NCBI RefSeq assembly: GCF_947500835.1
Contig: NZ_CANMTQ010000006.1
Location: 1-64,000, forward strand
Source of the DNA: an uncultured Halomonas sp.
GTDB taxonomy: Bacteria > Pseudomonadota > Gammaproteobacteria > Pseudomonadales > Halomonadaceae
Length of the DNA stretch: 64,000 bases
Direction of reading: 5' to 3'
Of this stretch, positions 18,455 to 27,591 are shown piece after piece (positions within the stretch are counted from its first letter, which is position 1; each line of letters opens with the position of its first letter). The notes under the pieces were generated by a model. It was not told the DNA's origin. It ran no database searches and saw only the letters and a program-made list of their open reading frames with translations. The translations under genes were made by a program, and so were the position numbers.

Positions 18455-19870
18455 ATGTTCAAAGGATTTACTCGCTTTCTCCAACGCCCCGGTGAACGTT
18501 TGAAGACCCTGTTCGGCAATCACGATGGCGCGGGTCATGTGACTAGACCCCACATCATTCCCCGCGAAGAGCATCCTATTTCACGTCAACTGTTCAGTGA
18601 TAGCGCTTTGAAAGTGCTTTATCGGCTGCACAATGCCGGTTTTGACGCCTATCTGGTTGGCGGTTGCCTGCGGGATGCACTGCTAGGCAAGTCGCCCAAG
18701 GATTTCGACGTCGCAACCAACGCCACACCGGAGGAGCTGCGCGACCTGTTTCGCAATTCGCGCATCATCGGGCGACGCTTTCGTATCGTCCACGTGCGCT
18801 TCGGTCGCGAAATCATCGAGGTCACTACCTTCCGAGGTCGTCCCAACGATGATCATGGCGAGCACCTGGCTCAGCAATCCGAGCACGGGCTGCTGCTACG
18901 GGACAACGTCTGGGGCAACATCGAGGAAGATGCGCTGCGGCGGGATTTCACCATCAATGCGCTGTATTACAACATCGCGGATTTTTCACTGCACGATTGG
19001 GCCGGCGGCGTTGATGACATCGACTCGCGTGTTCTACGCCTGATTGGCAATCCTGAAACGCGTTACCGCGAAGATCCGGTACGCATGCTGCGTGCCATGC
19101 GCTTCGCCGCCAAACTGGACTTCACGCTTGCCCCGGAGACCGAGGCGCCCATTGGCGACATGGCTCATCTGCTTTTACAGATTCCTCCCGCCAGACTGTT
19201 CGAGGAAGTGCTGAAACTGTTCCTGTCCGGTCAAGCTGTTGCCACTTTCCATCTGCTGCGCCAATACGGGCTGTTTGCCATGCTTTTCCCCGAGGCGGAA
19301 GAATCCATGGAAGAGCTTTCCTGGGCAGAGCCGCTCATCGTTCAAGCACTGGCCAATACCGATATCCGCATTCAGGAAGAACGACCGGTGACACCGGCCT
19401 TTCTTTTCGCCGCCCTGCTTTGGCCTGGCGTACAGCAACGCTGCAAGCAATTGCAGGCCGAAGGTCTAGCACCCATTCCTGCCCAGCAGACTGCCGCTCA
19501 GCAAGCGGTGACGCGCCAGCTTCAGCACACGTCCATACCCAAACGCTTCAGCTTTCCGATGCGCGACATCTGGGATCTACAGCAACGGCTTCCCAAGCGT
19601 CGTGGCAAGCGCGCATTTCAAACACTTGAGCATCCTCGTTTTCGCGCTGCTTTCGACTTTCTGCTATTGCGTGAAGCCGCTGGTGAGATTTCTTCTGGAC
19701 TGGGCGCCTGGTGGGAGGCTTTCCAGACTGGTGACGAGCACGAACAGATGCGCCTTCTGAACAAGGTCGATGCCGACCCCGCCGGTACCAGCGACGGACG
19801 CAAGCGCCGGCCGCGCAAACGCCGGCGTAGCAACAAGCCACAAGGATCAGCGCCTTCAGGCCATGAATGA
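18455..19870 (+). CDS. pcnB: poly(A) polymerase I
   Basis: Adds 3' poly(A) tails to RNAs, targeting them for decay. The 471-residue protein has the class II nucleotidyltransferase signature LVGGCLRDALLG and DFDVATNA (about residues 68-92), the RRDFTINALYYN motif and a basic C-terminal tail (RKRRPRKRRR) as in E. coli PcnB. The N-terminal about 45 residues are variable. The stop overlaps the folK start by 8 nt, so the pair is an operon, as in Pseudomonas and E. coli. Confidence 0.96.
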   Translation: MFKGFTRFLQRPGERLKTLFGNHDGAGHVTRPHIIPREEHPISRQLFSDSALKVLYRLHNAGFDAYLVGGCLRDALLGKSPKDFDVATNATPEELRDLFRNSRIIGRRFRIVHVRFGREIIEVTTFRGRPNDDHGEHLAQQSEHGLLLRDNVWGNIEEDALRRDFTINALYYNIADFSLHDWAGGVDDIDSRVLRLIGNPETRYREDPVRMLRAMRFAAKLDFTLAPETEAPIGDMAHLLLQIPPARLFEEVLKLFLSGQAVATFHLLRQYGLFAMLFPEAEESMEELSWAEPLIVQALANTDIRIQEERPVTPAFLFAALLWPGVQQRCKQLQAEGLAPIPAQQTAAQQAVTRQLQHTSIPKRFSFPMRDIWDLQQRLPKRRGKRAFQTLEHPRFRAAFDFLLLREAAGEISSGLGAWWEAFQTGDEHEQMRLLNKVDADPAGTSDGRKRRPRKRRRSNKPQGSAPSGHE

Positions 19871-20348
19871 ATTCGCACACCAGGCCTACATCGGCTTGGG
19901 CAGCAATCTGGATGGGCCACGTCAGCATATCGAACAGGCATTGATAGCCCTGAAGCATCTTCCAGTAACAACGTTGGTTGCTGTTTCACCTTGTTATGCA
20001 AGTAAGCCGGTAGGCCCACAGGATCAGCCAGATTTCGTCAATGCGGTGGTCCAAGTATCCACACGCCTGTCTCCCCTGGCGCTACTCGATCAACTTCAGG
20101 CCTTGGAACAGCGGCATCAACGTCGTCGCTTGCGCCATTGGGGCCCCCGCACCCTGGATCTGGATTTATTACTGTTCGATGATCTGAGCCTTGACCTACC
20201 ACGCTTGAAACTTCCCCATCCCGCCATGCAAGACCGTGCTTTCGTACTGTTTCCTCTGGCTGATATCGCGCCTGAGCTGATGATTGGCGCCACACGACTT
20301 AGCGATCTTCTGCTACATATGAAAGACCACGATCTGCAGCGCTTTTGA
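19863..20348 (+). CDS. folK: 6-hydroxymethyl-dihydropterin pyrophosphokinase
   Basis: Transfers pyrophosphate from ATP to 6-hydroxymethyl-7,8-dihydropterin in folate synthesis. The 161-residue product has the N-terminal AYIGLGSNL motif and the HPPK signature RHWGPRTLDLDLLLFDD, including the paired Asp residues that bind Mg2+. The ATG at 19863 sits within the pcnB stop region; a much longer frame upstream overlaps pcnB and was not used. The next step enzyme, folP, lies elsewhere in this window (35178-36038). Confidence 0.95.
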   Translation: MNEFAHQAYIGLGSNLDGPRQHIEQALIALKHLPVTTLVAVSPCYASKPVGPQDQPDFVNAVVQVSTRLSPLALLDQLQALEQRHQRRRLRHWGPRTLDLDLLLFDDLSLDLPRLKLPHPAMQDRAFVLFPLADIAPELMIGATRLSDLLLHMKDHDLQRF

Positions 20349-20374
20349 TCCTATAGTTAAGGTTGCAAGATTTT

Positions 20375-20425
20375 TGTTACCCTTTCACACTACCATCGAG
20401 CATAAAGTAACAAATATGGGTAACA
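20375..20425 (+). promoter_or_regulatory. second TGTTACC/GGTAACA site, upstream of panB
   Basis: TGTTACC (20375-20381) and GGTAACA (20419-20425) are again 44 nt apart start-to-start, with an extra GTAACA at 20407-20412. This matches exactly the geometry of the putative CbrB site upstream of the CrcZ-like RNA. No convincing GG-N10-GC promoter lies between it and panB; a TATAAA at 20440-20445 could be a sigma70 -10. Confidence 0.45.
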
Positions 20426-20521
20426 AACGACTGTGCTCGTTATAAAAGCTTCTTTTCGACTGCACTGTTCTCCCATGTTGTCAGCTTTCTTTGCATGCTA
20501 CTTGAGACGAGATTGCACGCC

Positions 20522-21310
20522 ATGAAAACCGTTACCACGCGCACACTCCAGGCGCTCAAGCACGCCGGAGAAACATTCAGCTGTTTGACCGCATATGATG
20601 CTTCCTTCGCACGTATTGCGAGCCAAACAGGGATTGAGGTGCTACTGGTCGGTGATTCTCTGGGTATGGTGTTACAAGGCCATTCCACCACCCTTCCGGT
20701 CACCCTGGACGACATCTGCTATCACACTCGCTGTGTTGCTCGGGGCAAGGAGAAAAGTCTGCTGATGGCGGATCTGCCGTTCATGAGCAACACCAGCACG
20801 GAGCGTCTGCTACAAGACGCCGGCGTCTTGATGCGTGCTGGCGCCGAGATGATCAAGATCGAGGGGGAGGCGTGGCTTGCAGAGGGCATTCGCGAGCTGA
20901 CTCGGCGTGGCGTTCCTGTCTGCGCTCACATGGGACTGACGCCTCAATCAGTGCACCAATTCGGTGGCTACAGGGTGCAGGGCCGGAACAGCTCTCAAGC
21001 TGAACAGATGCTGGCTGACGCCCGGGCATTGGTCGATGCCGGCGCCTCGATCATTTTGCTTGAATGCGTACCCGCCCACTTGGGGCGCATCATGCGCGAT
21101 ACCCTGGAAGTACCCGTAATCGGCATTGGCGCCGGCGTCGAGGTCGACGGTCAGATTCTGGTAATGCATGATGTGCTGGGTGTCAGTCCTCGTTCTCCCC
21201 GTTTCGCCAAGAACTTTCTCGCCGAATCCGACTCGATCGCGGCTGCTTTCGGTGCTTATCACGAGGCCGTCAAGACGCGTCGCTTCCCCAGCGAAGAGCA
21301 TAGTTTTTGA
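20522..21310 (+). CDS. panB: 3-methyl-2-oxobutanoate hydroxymethyltransferase
   Basis: Transfers a hydroxymethyl group from methylene-THF to ketoisovalerate, giving ketopantoate in pantothenate synthesis. The 262-residue TIM-barrel enzyme has the [12 protein letters not shown] and [14 protein letters not shown] segments that hold the Mg2+-binding Asp, and [15 protein letters not shown]. The ATG at 20522 aligns with the family N-terminus; an in-frame ATG 27 nt upstream is less likely. It overlaps panC by one nucleotide. No panD is adjacent. Confidence 0.96.
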   Translation: MKTVTTRTLQALKHAGETFSCLTAYDASFARIASQTGIEVLLVGDSLGMVLQGHSTTLPVTLDDICYHTRCVARGKEKSLLMADLPFMSNTSTERLLQDAGVLMRAGAEMIKIEGEAWLAEGIRELTRRGVPVCAHMGLTPQSVHQFGGYRVQGRNSSQAEQMLADARALVDAGASIILLECVPAHLGRIMRDTLEVPVIGIGAGVEVDGQILVMHDVLGVSPRSPRFAKNFLAESDSIAAAFGAYHEAVKTRRFPSEEHSF

Positions 21311-22164
21311 TGCAGACCCTGAGCACCATCAAAGCGTTACGTCAGACGCTTGCCACCCATCGTCACCAAGGTGACAAAATCGCCCTAGTACCTACCATGG
21401 GCAACCTGCATTCAGGCCATACTGCCCTGGTGGAGCTGGCGCGGCGACACGCGGATATCGTGGTAGCGACGATCTTCGTCAATCCTCTTCAATTCGGCGC
21501 GGGGGAAGATCTCGACGCCTATCCGCGCACCCTCGCTGAAGACCAGAGCAAACTGGAGGCGGCCGGGTGCCATCTACTCTTCACACCCAGCAACGCCCTG
21601 CTCTATCCAAACGGTCTTGAAGCCCATACTCGAGTAATCGTACCCGAGGTTTCACAAGGGCTTTGCGGCGCCAGTCGGCCGGGTCACTTCGAGGGTGTGG
21701 CGACCGTTGTCACGATGCTTTTCAACCTGGTGCAGCCGGATATTGCCTGTTTTGGCGAGAAGGATTATCAGCAGCTGGCGGTGATTCGCAAGATGACCGC
21801 AGATTTCCATCTGCCGATTGACATCATCGGCGCCCCCACCGTACGAAACGATGATGGGCTGGCGCTATCATCACGCAATGGCTATCTCGATGACGCTCAG
21901 CGCGCCAAGGCACCTGCGCTGTATCGTACTTTGTGCCGTGCCCGGGATGCGCTTGAGAACGGCATGCGGAGCAACGACGTGCTACACGAGGCGCTTGAAA
22001 ACCTTGTCGCAGCACATTTCAAACCGGACTATCTCGAGTTACGGCGTGCCGATGATCTTGGTCCGGTGACCGACACGACGCAGAACGCCATGCTGCTTGC
22101 GGCTGCTCACCTCGGGACGACGCGGCTAATCGATAATATTCCTGTCTTGTTACCGAAAAATTGA
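21310..22164 (+). CDS. panC: pantothenate synthetase
   Basis: ATP-dependent condensation of pantoate and beta-alanine. The 284-residue protein has the nucleotidyltransferase motif [10 protein letters not shown] (HSGH is the HIGH-like box), the KDYQQ segment and the late ALSSRN motif equivalent to KMSKS. The ATG overlaps the panB TGA (TGATG), which argues for coupling; a TTG one codon earlier is the only alternative. The 130-nt spacer after it carries a possible promoter for the next gene. Confidence 0.96.
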   Translation: MQTLSTIKALRQTLATHRHQGDKIALVPTMGNLHSGHTALVELARRHADIVVATIFVNPLQFGAGEDLDAYPRTLAEDQSKLEAAGCHLLFTPSNALLYPNGLEAHTRVIVPEVSQGLCGASRPGHFEGVATVVTMLFNLVQPDIACFGEKDYQQLAVIRKMTADFHLPIDIIGAPTVRNDDGLALSSRNGYLDDAQRAKAPALYRTLCRARDALENGMRSNDVLHEALENLVAAHFKPDYLELRRADDLGPVTDTTQNAMLLAAAHLGTTRLIDNIPVLLPKN

Positions 22165-22294
22165 CCAAAGGCTGCATCAAGAAATACTAAATCATTCTGG
22201 TTCTTGGTCATGGCATGTATTAGCGATTGCGGCGATGCCCAAGGGTCTCCTATGCTGTTAGCGGGACTATCCGTTCGAACATAAGGAGTTTCGT

Positions 22295-23473
22295 ATGCAA
22301 GATGTGGTCATTGTCGCCGCTCGCCGCACCGCCATTGGCACCTTTGGCGGTTCGCTCTCCACGATCCCCGCCAAGGAGCTAGGGGCTCGTGTCATCAAGG
22401 ATATTCTTGCTAATACCGGTGTCTCTCCCGATCAGGTCGATGAAGTGCTGCTTGGTCAGGTATTGACTGCTGCTTGCGGCCAGAACCCCGCCCGCCAGAC
22501 CTCGATTCTCGCCGGCCTGCCGGACGCCGTACCTGCCATGACCATCAACAAGGTCTGCGGTTCCGGTCTCAAGGCACTGCATCTCGCGACTCAGGCTATC
22601 CGCTGTGGCGATGCGGAACTGATTCTGGCCGGCGGTCAGGAAAACATGTCGCTGTCGCCCCACGCTTTGCCTCACTCCCGTACCGGACAGCGCATGGGTG
22701 ACTGGAAGGCTCTCGATACCATGGTGTATGACGGACTGTGGGACGCCTTCAACGATTACCACATGGGCATTACCGCGGAGAACCTGGGCGAGAAGTACGG
22801 TATCACTCGAGAGCAGATGGACGAATTCGCCGCCACTTCCCAGCAGAATGCCGCCGCTGCCATCGACTCTGGACGCTTCGAAAGTCAGATCGTGCCGATC
22901 GAGATTCCTCAACGCAAGGGCGATCCCGTCGTCTTCGATAAGGATGAAGGGCCTCGCGCCGGTATCACTGCCGAGAAGCTCGGTGGTATGAAGCCTGCCT
23001 TCAAGAAAGATGGCGTCGTGACCGCCGGCAACGCCTCGGGAATCAACGATGGCGCGGCTGTTGCCATGCTGTGTTCCGAGTCCAAGGCACGGGAACTAGG
23101 CCTCGAGCCGCTGGCGCGCATAAAGGCCTACGCCAACGCTGGTGTCGATCCGTCAATCATGGGCATCGGTCCGGCGCCTGCGACACGGCGTTGCCTCGAG
23201 AAAGCCGGCTGGAGCATGGATGAACTCGACCTGGTAGAAGCCAACGAAGCGTTCGCCGCCCAAGCAATTGCGGTGAACAAGGAATTGGGGTGGGATACCA
23301 GCAAGATTAACGTCAATGGCGGCGCCATTGCACTTGGCCACCCCATCGGCGCCTCTGGCTGCCGAGTGCTGGTGACGTTGCTGCATGAGATGATTGCGCG
23401 CGATGCCAAGAAAGGCTTGGCAACCCTGTGTATCGGCGGCGGCCAGGGTGTTGCGCTAGCCATTGAAAGATAA
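22295..23473 (+). CDS. acetyl-CoA C-acetyltransferase (thiolase)
   Basis: Biosynthetic thiolase II of 392 residues that condenses two acetyl-CoA to acetoacetyl-CoA. Catalytic residues are visible: the nucleophilic Cys in [12 protein letters not shown] (about residue 88), the His in [14 protein letters not shown] (about 348) and the Cys in TLCIGGGQG (about 378). It could be phaA (polyhydroxybutyrate synthesis) or atoB. No phaB or phaC is adjacent, so the symbol is left open. A strong AAGGAG precedes the ATG, and a terminator follows. Confidence 0.93.
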   Translation: MQDVVIVAARRTAIGTFGGSLSTIPAKELGARVIKDILANTGVSPDQVDEVLLGQVLTAACGQNPARQTSILAGLPDAVPAMTINKVCGSGLKALHLATQAIRCGDAELILAGGQENMSLSPHALPHSRTGQRMGDWKALDTMVYDGLWDAFNDYHMGITAENLGEKYGITREQMDEFAATSQQNAAAAIDSGRFESQIVPIEIPQRKGDPVVFDKDEGPRAGITAEKLGGMKPAFKKDGVVTAGNASGINDGAAVAMLCSESKARELGLEPLARIKAYANAGVDPSIMGIGPAPATRRCLEKAGWSMDELDLVEANEAFAAQAIAVNKELGWDTSKINVNGGAIALGHPIGASGCRVLVTLLHEMIARDAKKGLATLCIGGGQGVALAIER

Positions 23474-23498
23474 CGGTTTGAAAGCAGTGAAATAAAAG

Positions 23499-23534
23499 CG
23501 TCCCGGCAGTGCAACCTGCCGGGACGTTTCTTTT
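23499..23534. terminator. bidirectional terminator between thiolase and pnp
   Basis: Perfect 11-bp stem CGTCCCGGCAG / CTGCCGGGACG with a 6-nt loop, followed by TTTCTTTT on the plus strand. On the minus strand the stem is followed by CTTTTATTT. It lies between the convergent thiolase and pnp genes and can serve both. Confidence 0.85.
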
Positions 23535-23567
23535 ACCGCTTAAAAAAATTGCCTACAACGCCAAACG

Positions 23568-25691
23568 TTACTCAGCCAGTTCGGCCTCGAAAGCAGCCTT
23601 CTCCTCGGCACCAATCTCCTTGATTGACAGCTTCACGCGATTGCGATTGTCGATATCAAGCACCTTGACCGTCACCTCGTCGCCTTCGTTGAGGAAATCA
23701 CGCACGTCATTGACGCGCTCCGGCACGATTTGCGAGATATGCACCAATCCATCGGTACCGGGCATGAAGTTGACGAAGGCACCGAAATCGGCAATACGTA
23801 CCACCTTGCCGCGATAAAGCTTGCCGATCTCGGCTTCGGCGGTGATACCGAGCACGATATCCGTGGCCTGTTTTGCAGCCGCCTTGTCGTCGGCATAGAT
23901 ACGTACGGTACCGTCGTCGTCGAGATCAATAGACGCACCGGTGTCGTCGCAAATCTTGCGGATGGTGGCGCCGCCTTTGCCAATGACATCACGAATCTTG
24001 TCCGAATCGATCTTGATGGTGATCATGGACGGTGCATTTTCGGATACTTCCGTACGGCTGTGATCGATCACCTCATTCATTTGAGCGAGGATACTCTGGC
24101 GCGCTTCATAAGCCTGCTGCAGCGCAGTTTCCATGATCTCTTCGTTGATGCCTTCGATCTTGATGTCCATCTGCAGCGCAGTGACGCCCTTGGCGGATCC
24201 GGCAACCTTGAAGTCCATATCACCGAGATGGTCCTCGTCACCCAGGATGTCCGTCAGCACGGCAAACTTGTCGTCGTCCTTGACCAGCCCCATGGCAATA
24301 CCCGCCACCGGCGCCTTGAGCGGAACCCCGGCGTCCATCAGGGCAAGCGAGGTGCCGCATACCGACGCCATGGAACTGGAACCGTTGGATTCAGTGATTT
24401 CGGACACCACACGGATGGTGTAGGGAAAGTCCTCATCGTTTGGCAGCATGGCCTGAACGCCACGCCGGGCCAGGCGGCCATGGCCGATCTCGCGGCGCTT
24501 GGGACCGCCCATGAAACCGGCCTCGCCCACACAGTACGGGGGGAAATTGTAGTGCAGCAAGAAGCGATCCTTGCGCTCCCCTTCCAAGGATTCGATCAGC
24601 TGTGAGTCGCGTAGTGTTCCCAGCGTCGCGATGACCATCGCCTGAGTCTCACCCCGGGTAAACAGGGCAGAACCATGGGTACGCGGCAGCACACCGACCT
24701 GAATATCCAGTGGCCGCACGGTCTTGTGATCGCGCCCATCAATTCGCGGCTCGCCATTGATCACGCGGCTGCGCACGACGCGCTTCTCGAGGCTGGCAAA
24801 AGCACCGCTCACGTCATCGGTGCTGAACCGGGCGTCATCGCCGCTCGCCAACTGCTCGACAGCCGCGGCCTTGAGATCTGACAGAGCGTCCTGGCGCGCC
24901 ATCTTGTCTGTTATTCGGTAAGCGTCGCCGATCTTCGCCTCGAAGCCGCTCGCCAAGGCATCCTTGAGTTCGGTATTTTCCTGCGCCGGCTGCCATTCCC
25001 ACTTGGGCTTGCCGGCTTCAACGACGAATTCGTTGATTGCCTGAATTGCCGTCTGCATCTCCTGATGGGCAAAGAGCACCGCACCCAGCATCTCGTCTTC
25101 AAGCAGCTCCCTGGCCTCGGACTCCACCATCAGCACGGCTTTCTCGGTGCCGGCAACGACCATGTTGAGCTCCGAGGTCTTGAGTTCCTCGACGCTGGGA
25201 TTGAGGAAGTAGCCCCGCTCTTCGCTGAAGGCCACGCGAGCGGCGCCGATCGGGCCATTGAAAGGCACACCGGAAATGGCCAGAGCCGCTGACGTGCCGA
25301 TCATCGCAGCAATATCCGGATCTTGGTTGCGATCCGCGGACAGCACGTTACAAATGACCTGGACTTCATTCATGAAGCCCTTGGGAAACAGCGGGCGAAT
25401 CGGCCGATCGATCAGCCGTGACGTCAACGTTTCCTTTTCGGTGGGGCGTCCTTCACGCTTGAAGAAACCACCGGGAATCTTGCCGACCGCATAGGTCTTT
25501 TCCTGGTAATGCACGGAAAGCGGAAAAAAGTCCTGGCCTGGCTTGGTATCCTTTCTGGCCACTACCGTACACAGCACTACGGTATCGTCCATGGTGACTT
25601 GTACAGCGCCAGTCGCTTGACGGGCGATACGCCCTGTTTCGAGGGTAACGGTGCTCTGACCGTACTGAAATGTTTTCTTGACCGGATTCAC
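23568..25691 (-). CDS. pnp: polyribonucleotide nucleotidyltransferase (PNPase)
   Basis: Phosphorolytic 3'-5' exoribonuclease and degradosome component. The 707-residue protein contains two RNase PH domains (about 1-230 and 300-540), a KH domain ([15 protein letters not shown], about 555-610) and a C-terminal S1 domain (about 620-690). It follows rpsO, with a stem-loop between them, as in E. coli, where RNase III cleavage there is the entry point for PNPase autoregulation. Confidence 0.97.
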   Translation of the reverse strand: MNPVKKTFQYGQSTVTLETGRIARQATGAVQVTMDDTVVLCTVVARKDTKPGQDFFPLSVHYQEKTYAVGKIPGGFFKREGRPTEKETLTSRLIDRPIRPLFPKGFMNEVQVICNVLSADRNQDPDIAAMIGTSAALAISGVPFNGPIGAARVAFSEERGYFLNPSVEELKTSELNMVVAGTEKAVLMVESEARELLEDEMLGAVLFAHQEMQTAIQAINEFVVEAGKPKWEWQPAQENTELKDALASGFEAKIGDAYRITDKMARQDALSDLKAAAVEQLASGDDARFSTDDVSGAFASLEKRVVRSRVINGEPRIDGRDHKTVRPLDIQVGVLPRTHGSALFTRGETQAMVIATLGTLRDSQLIESLEGERKDRFLLHYNFPPYCVGEAGFMGGPKRREIGHGRLARRGVQAMLPNDEDFPYTIRVVSEITESNGSSSMASVCGTSLALMDAGVPLKAPVAGIAMGLVKDDDKFAVLTDILGDEDHLGDMDFKVAGSAKGVTALQMDIKIEGINEEIMETALQQAYEARQSILAQMNEVIDHSRTEVSENAPSMITIKIDSDKIRDVIGKGGATIRKICDDTGASIDLDDDGTVRIYADDKAAAKQATDIVLGITAEAEIGKLYRGKVVRIADFGAFVNFMPGTDGLVHISQIVPERVNDVRDFLNEGDEVTVKVLDIDNRNRVKLSIKEIGAEEKAAFEAELAE

Positions 25692-25796
25692 GGGGACATC
25701 CTTACCTTGTCGATTTCATTGGGGTCGTTTTGACTCGGCGACCATTCTACCAGTCTGGCGGGATCACTGGTTAGCGCCAGCAGGCATCCAAAAACG

Positions 25797-25826
25797 CAAA
25801 ACGGGCAACCCTCGGGCTGCCCGTTC
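25797..25826 (-). terminator. rpsO-pnp intergenic terminator or processing stem
   Basis: On the minus strand AACGGGCA...TGCCCGTT forms a GC-rich hairpin with a GA-rich loop, followed by TTTGCG and TTTTT. It lies after the rpsO stop and before pnp, the position of the partial terminator t1 of E. coli rpsO. Confidence 0.65.
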
Positions 25827-25862
25827 TTGTCTTGCATGTGCGCAGAAGCGACTTTCTGCTCC

Positions 25863-26132
25863 TCAGCGACGCAAGCCGAGACGCTGAATCAAAGACTGGT
25901 AACGCTCCAGATCCTTGCGCTTGAGATAGTCGAGCAGCTTGCGGCGCTGGTTGACCATCCGGATCAGGCCTCGACGGGAGTGGTGATCCTGCTTGTTGGA
26001 CTTGAAGTGAGACTGCAGTCCATCAATGTTGGCACTCAAAAGTGCTACCTGAACCTCTGGGGAACCGGTATCGTTTTCACCACGGCCGTATTCGTTGACG
26101 ATTTCAGCCTTCTTTTCAGTGGTCAATGCCAT
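25863..26132 (-). CDS. rpsO: 30S ribosomal protein S15
   Basis: Small-subunit primary binding protein of 89 residues, the canonical length. The family motifs [15 protein letters not shown] and [22 protein letters not shown] are intact. The start is the ATG of [10 protein letters not shown]; the reading frame extends seven codons further upstream but without similarity. It sits between truB and pnp in the conserved translation/RNA-decay operon. Confidence 0.98.
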   Translation of the reverse strand: MALTTEKKAEIVNEYGRGENDTGSPEVQVALLSANIDGLQSHFKSNKQDHHSRRGLIRMVNQRRKLLDYLKRKDLERYQSLIQRLGLRR

Positions 26133-26244
26133 CTGTGTACCTCCAGTAAGCAATATGCTTGAGATGATAAATGTCGGAGACCACGCATATTTGCAGTCTC
26201 CAGGGTGTGTCGCTATCGGTTAGCGACCAGGCTACTTTCACTCG

Positions 26245-27156
26245 TCAAGCGGTAGCCACCAGCCGGCGGGGAGTTACCTCTCCCGCCACGAGGATCGTGA
26301 CCAATCCTAAAAAAGTATTGTCACGATACAAGCGCGCTGGGCTGTCTATCGATAGCCCAGCGGTATCTGTTTGTACACGTTGCCCCAGCAACAAACGTTT
26401 TGCGACATCGTCATCGACGTTCAAGCGTGGCAAGTGTCTTACCAGCACGTCCGTTTCCAGCAGCTGCAGCTCGCGCTCTGCGTGATCGCTCATCAAAGCC
26501 AGCGCCTCCAACGAGACCATACCGCTATCGTCGAAGGTGCCGGTGCGCAGACGCCGTAGCGCTGTAATATGCGCACCGCACCTCAGTGCCTGGCCAATAT
26601 CCTCGGCCAGCGTGCGTATATAAGTGCCCTTGCTGCAGGCCACTTCAAGCTCAAAGCCCATGGCATCCCGCGCGAGAAGCCGCATATCATAAACCGTCAC
26701 GCGACGTGGTGCACGCTCGATCGTCTTGCCTTGACGCGCCAGCTCGTACAATGGCTTCCCTTGATGCTTGAGCGCCGAATACATGGGCGGCACCTGATCG
26801 ATCTCACCGCAAAACGACGCCAGCACCTTCTCAATATCCGCATCGGTAAAGCCCGGAACCGAACGGCGCTCGACTATTTCACCTTCCGCATCGCCGGTAT
26901 CGGTGATTTCGCCAAGACGAACGTAGGTCCGGTAGCGCTTGTCAGCGTCCAAGAGATAGGATGAAAACTTGGTCGCCTCACCAAAGCATACCGGTAACAG
27001 CCCGGTCGCCATTGGATCCAGCGTTCCGGTATGACCTGCCTTTTGTGCTTGAAACAAGCGACGAACCCGCTGGAGTGCGTGGTTACTCGACATACCAAGC
27101 GGCTTATCGAGCAACAGAACACCGTTCACTGGCAACCCCCGACGACGTCGCGCCAT
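26245..27156 (-). CDS. truB: tRNA pseudouridine-55 synthase
   Basis: Converts U55 of all elongator tRNAs to pseudouridine. The 303-residue product has the catalytic Asp in GHTGTLDPMATG (about residue 48), the N-terminal GVLLLDKPLGMSSN motif and a C-terminal PUA-like region. Its ATG overlaps the last base of the rbfA stop, so the two are translationally coupled. Confidence 0.97.
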   Translation of the reverse strand: MARRRRGLPVNGVLLLDKPLGMSSNHALQRVRRLFQAQKAGHTGTLDPMATGLLPVCFGEATKFSSYLLDADKRYRTYVRLGEITDTGDAEGEIVERRSVPGFTDADIEKVLASFCGEIDQVPPMYSALKHQGKPLYELARQGKTIERAPRRVTVYDMRLLARDAMGFELEVACSKGTYIRTLAEDIGQALRCGAHITALRRLRTGTFDDSGMVSLEALALMSDHAERELQLLETDVLVRHLPRLNVDDDVAKRLLLGQRVQTDTAGLSIDSPARLYRDNTFLGLVTILVAGEVTPRRLVATA

Positions 27157-27572
27157 CAGCGCTTCTCTTCTCCTGATGAGGAGTCATCATTCTCGAGATC
27201 ACCACCATGATGAGCGCGATCTGACTCAACGGCCTGATCGATCAGCGAAGAGAGTTCTTGACCCCGCACGACGCTTTCATCGTAATGAAAGCGTAGCTCA
27301 GGAACGTGGCGCAGCTTGATGCGCCGGGCAATCTGACTGCGCAAAAACCCGGCGGCATGTTTGAGTACTGCCAGGTTTTCCTGAACTCGCTCCGGGTCAT
27401 TGTCTCCCAATAGGGTGATATAGACCTCGGCATAGCCCAGGTCGCGGCTGACATCGACACCGCTGACGGTGACCATGCCCAACCGCGGATCCTTGACCTC
27501 CCGCTGGATGAGCACTGCAAGCTCCTGCTGCAGTTGGTCCGCCACCCGATCGGTACGCTTGAACTCACGCAT
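27156..27572 (-). CDS. rbfA: 30S ribosome-binding factor A
   Basis: KH-like cold-shock ribosome maturation factor required for late 30S assembly and 16S 5'-end processing. The 138-residue protein starts MREFKRTDRVADQLQQ, as in E. coli, and contains DPRLGMVTVSGVDVSRDLGYA and the PELRFHYDES motif. It lies between infB and truB, 20 nt downstream of infB. Confidence 0.96.
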   Translation of the reverse strand: MREFKRTDRVADQLQQELAVLIQREVKDPRLGMVTVSGVDVSRDLGYAEVYITLLGDNDPERVQENLAVLKHAAGFLRSQIARRIKLRHVPELRFHYDESVVRGQELSSLIDQAVESDRAHHGGDLENDDSSSGEEKR

Positions 27573-27591
27573 CCTACTCTCCTTTCTTGCC

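Noticed and set aside
20503..20518. Possible sigma54 promoter before panB (TTGAGACGAGATTGCA)
   Set aside because: The -12 box TTGCA is good, but the -24 box lacks GG, and transcription would start inside panB.
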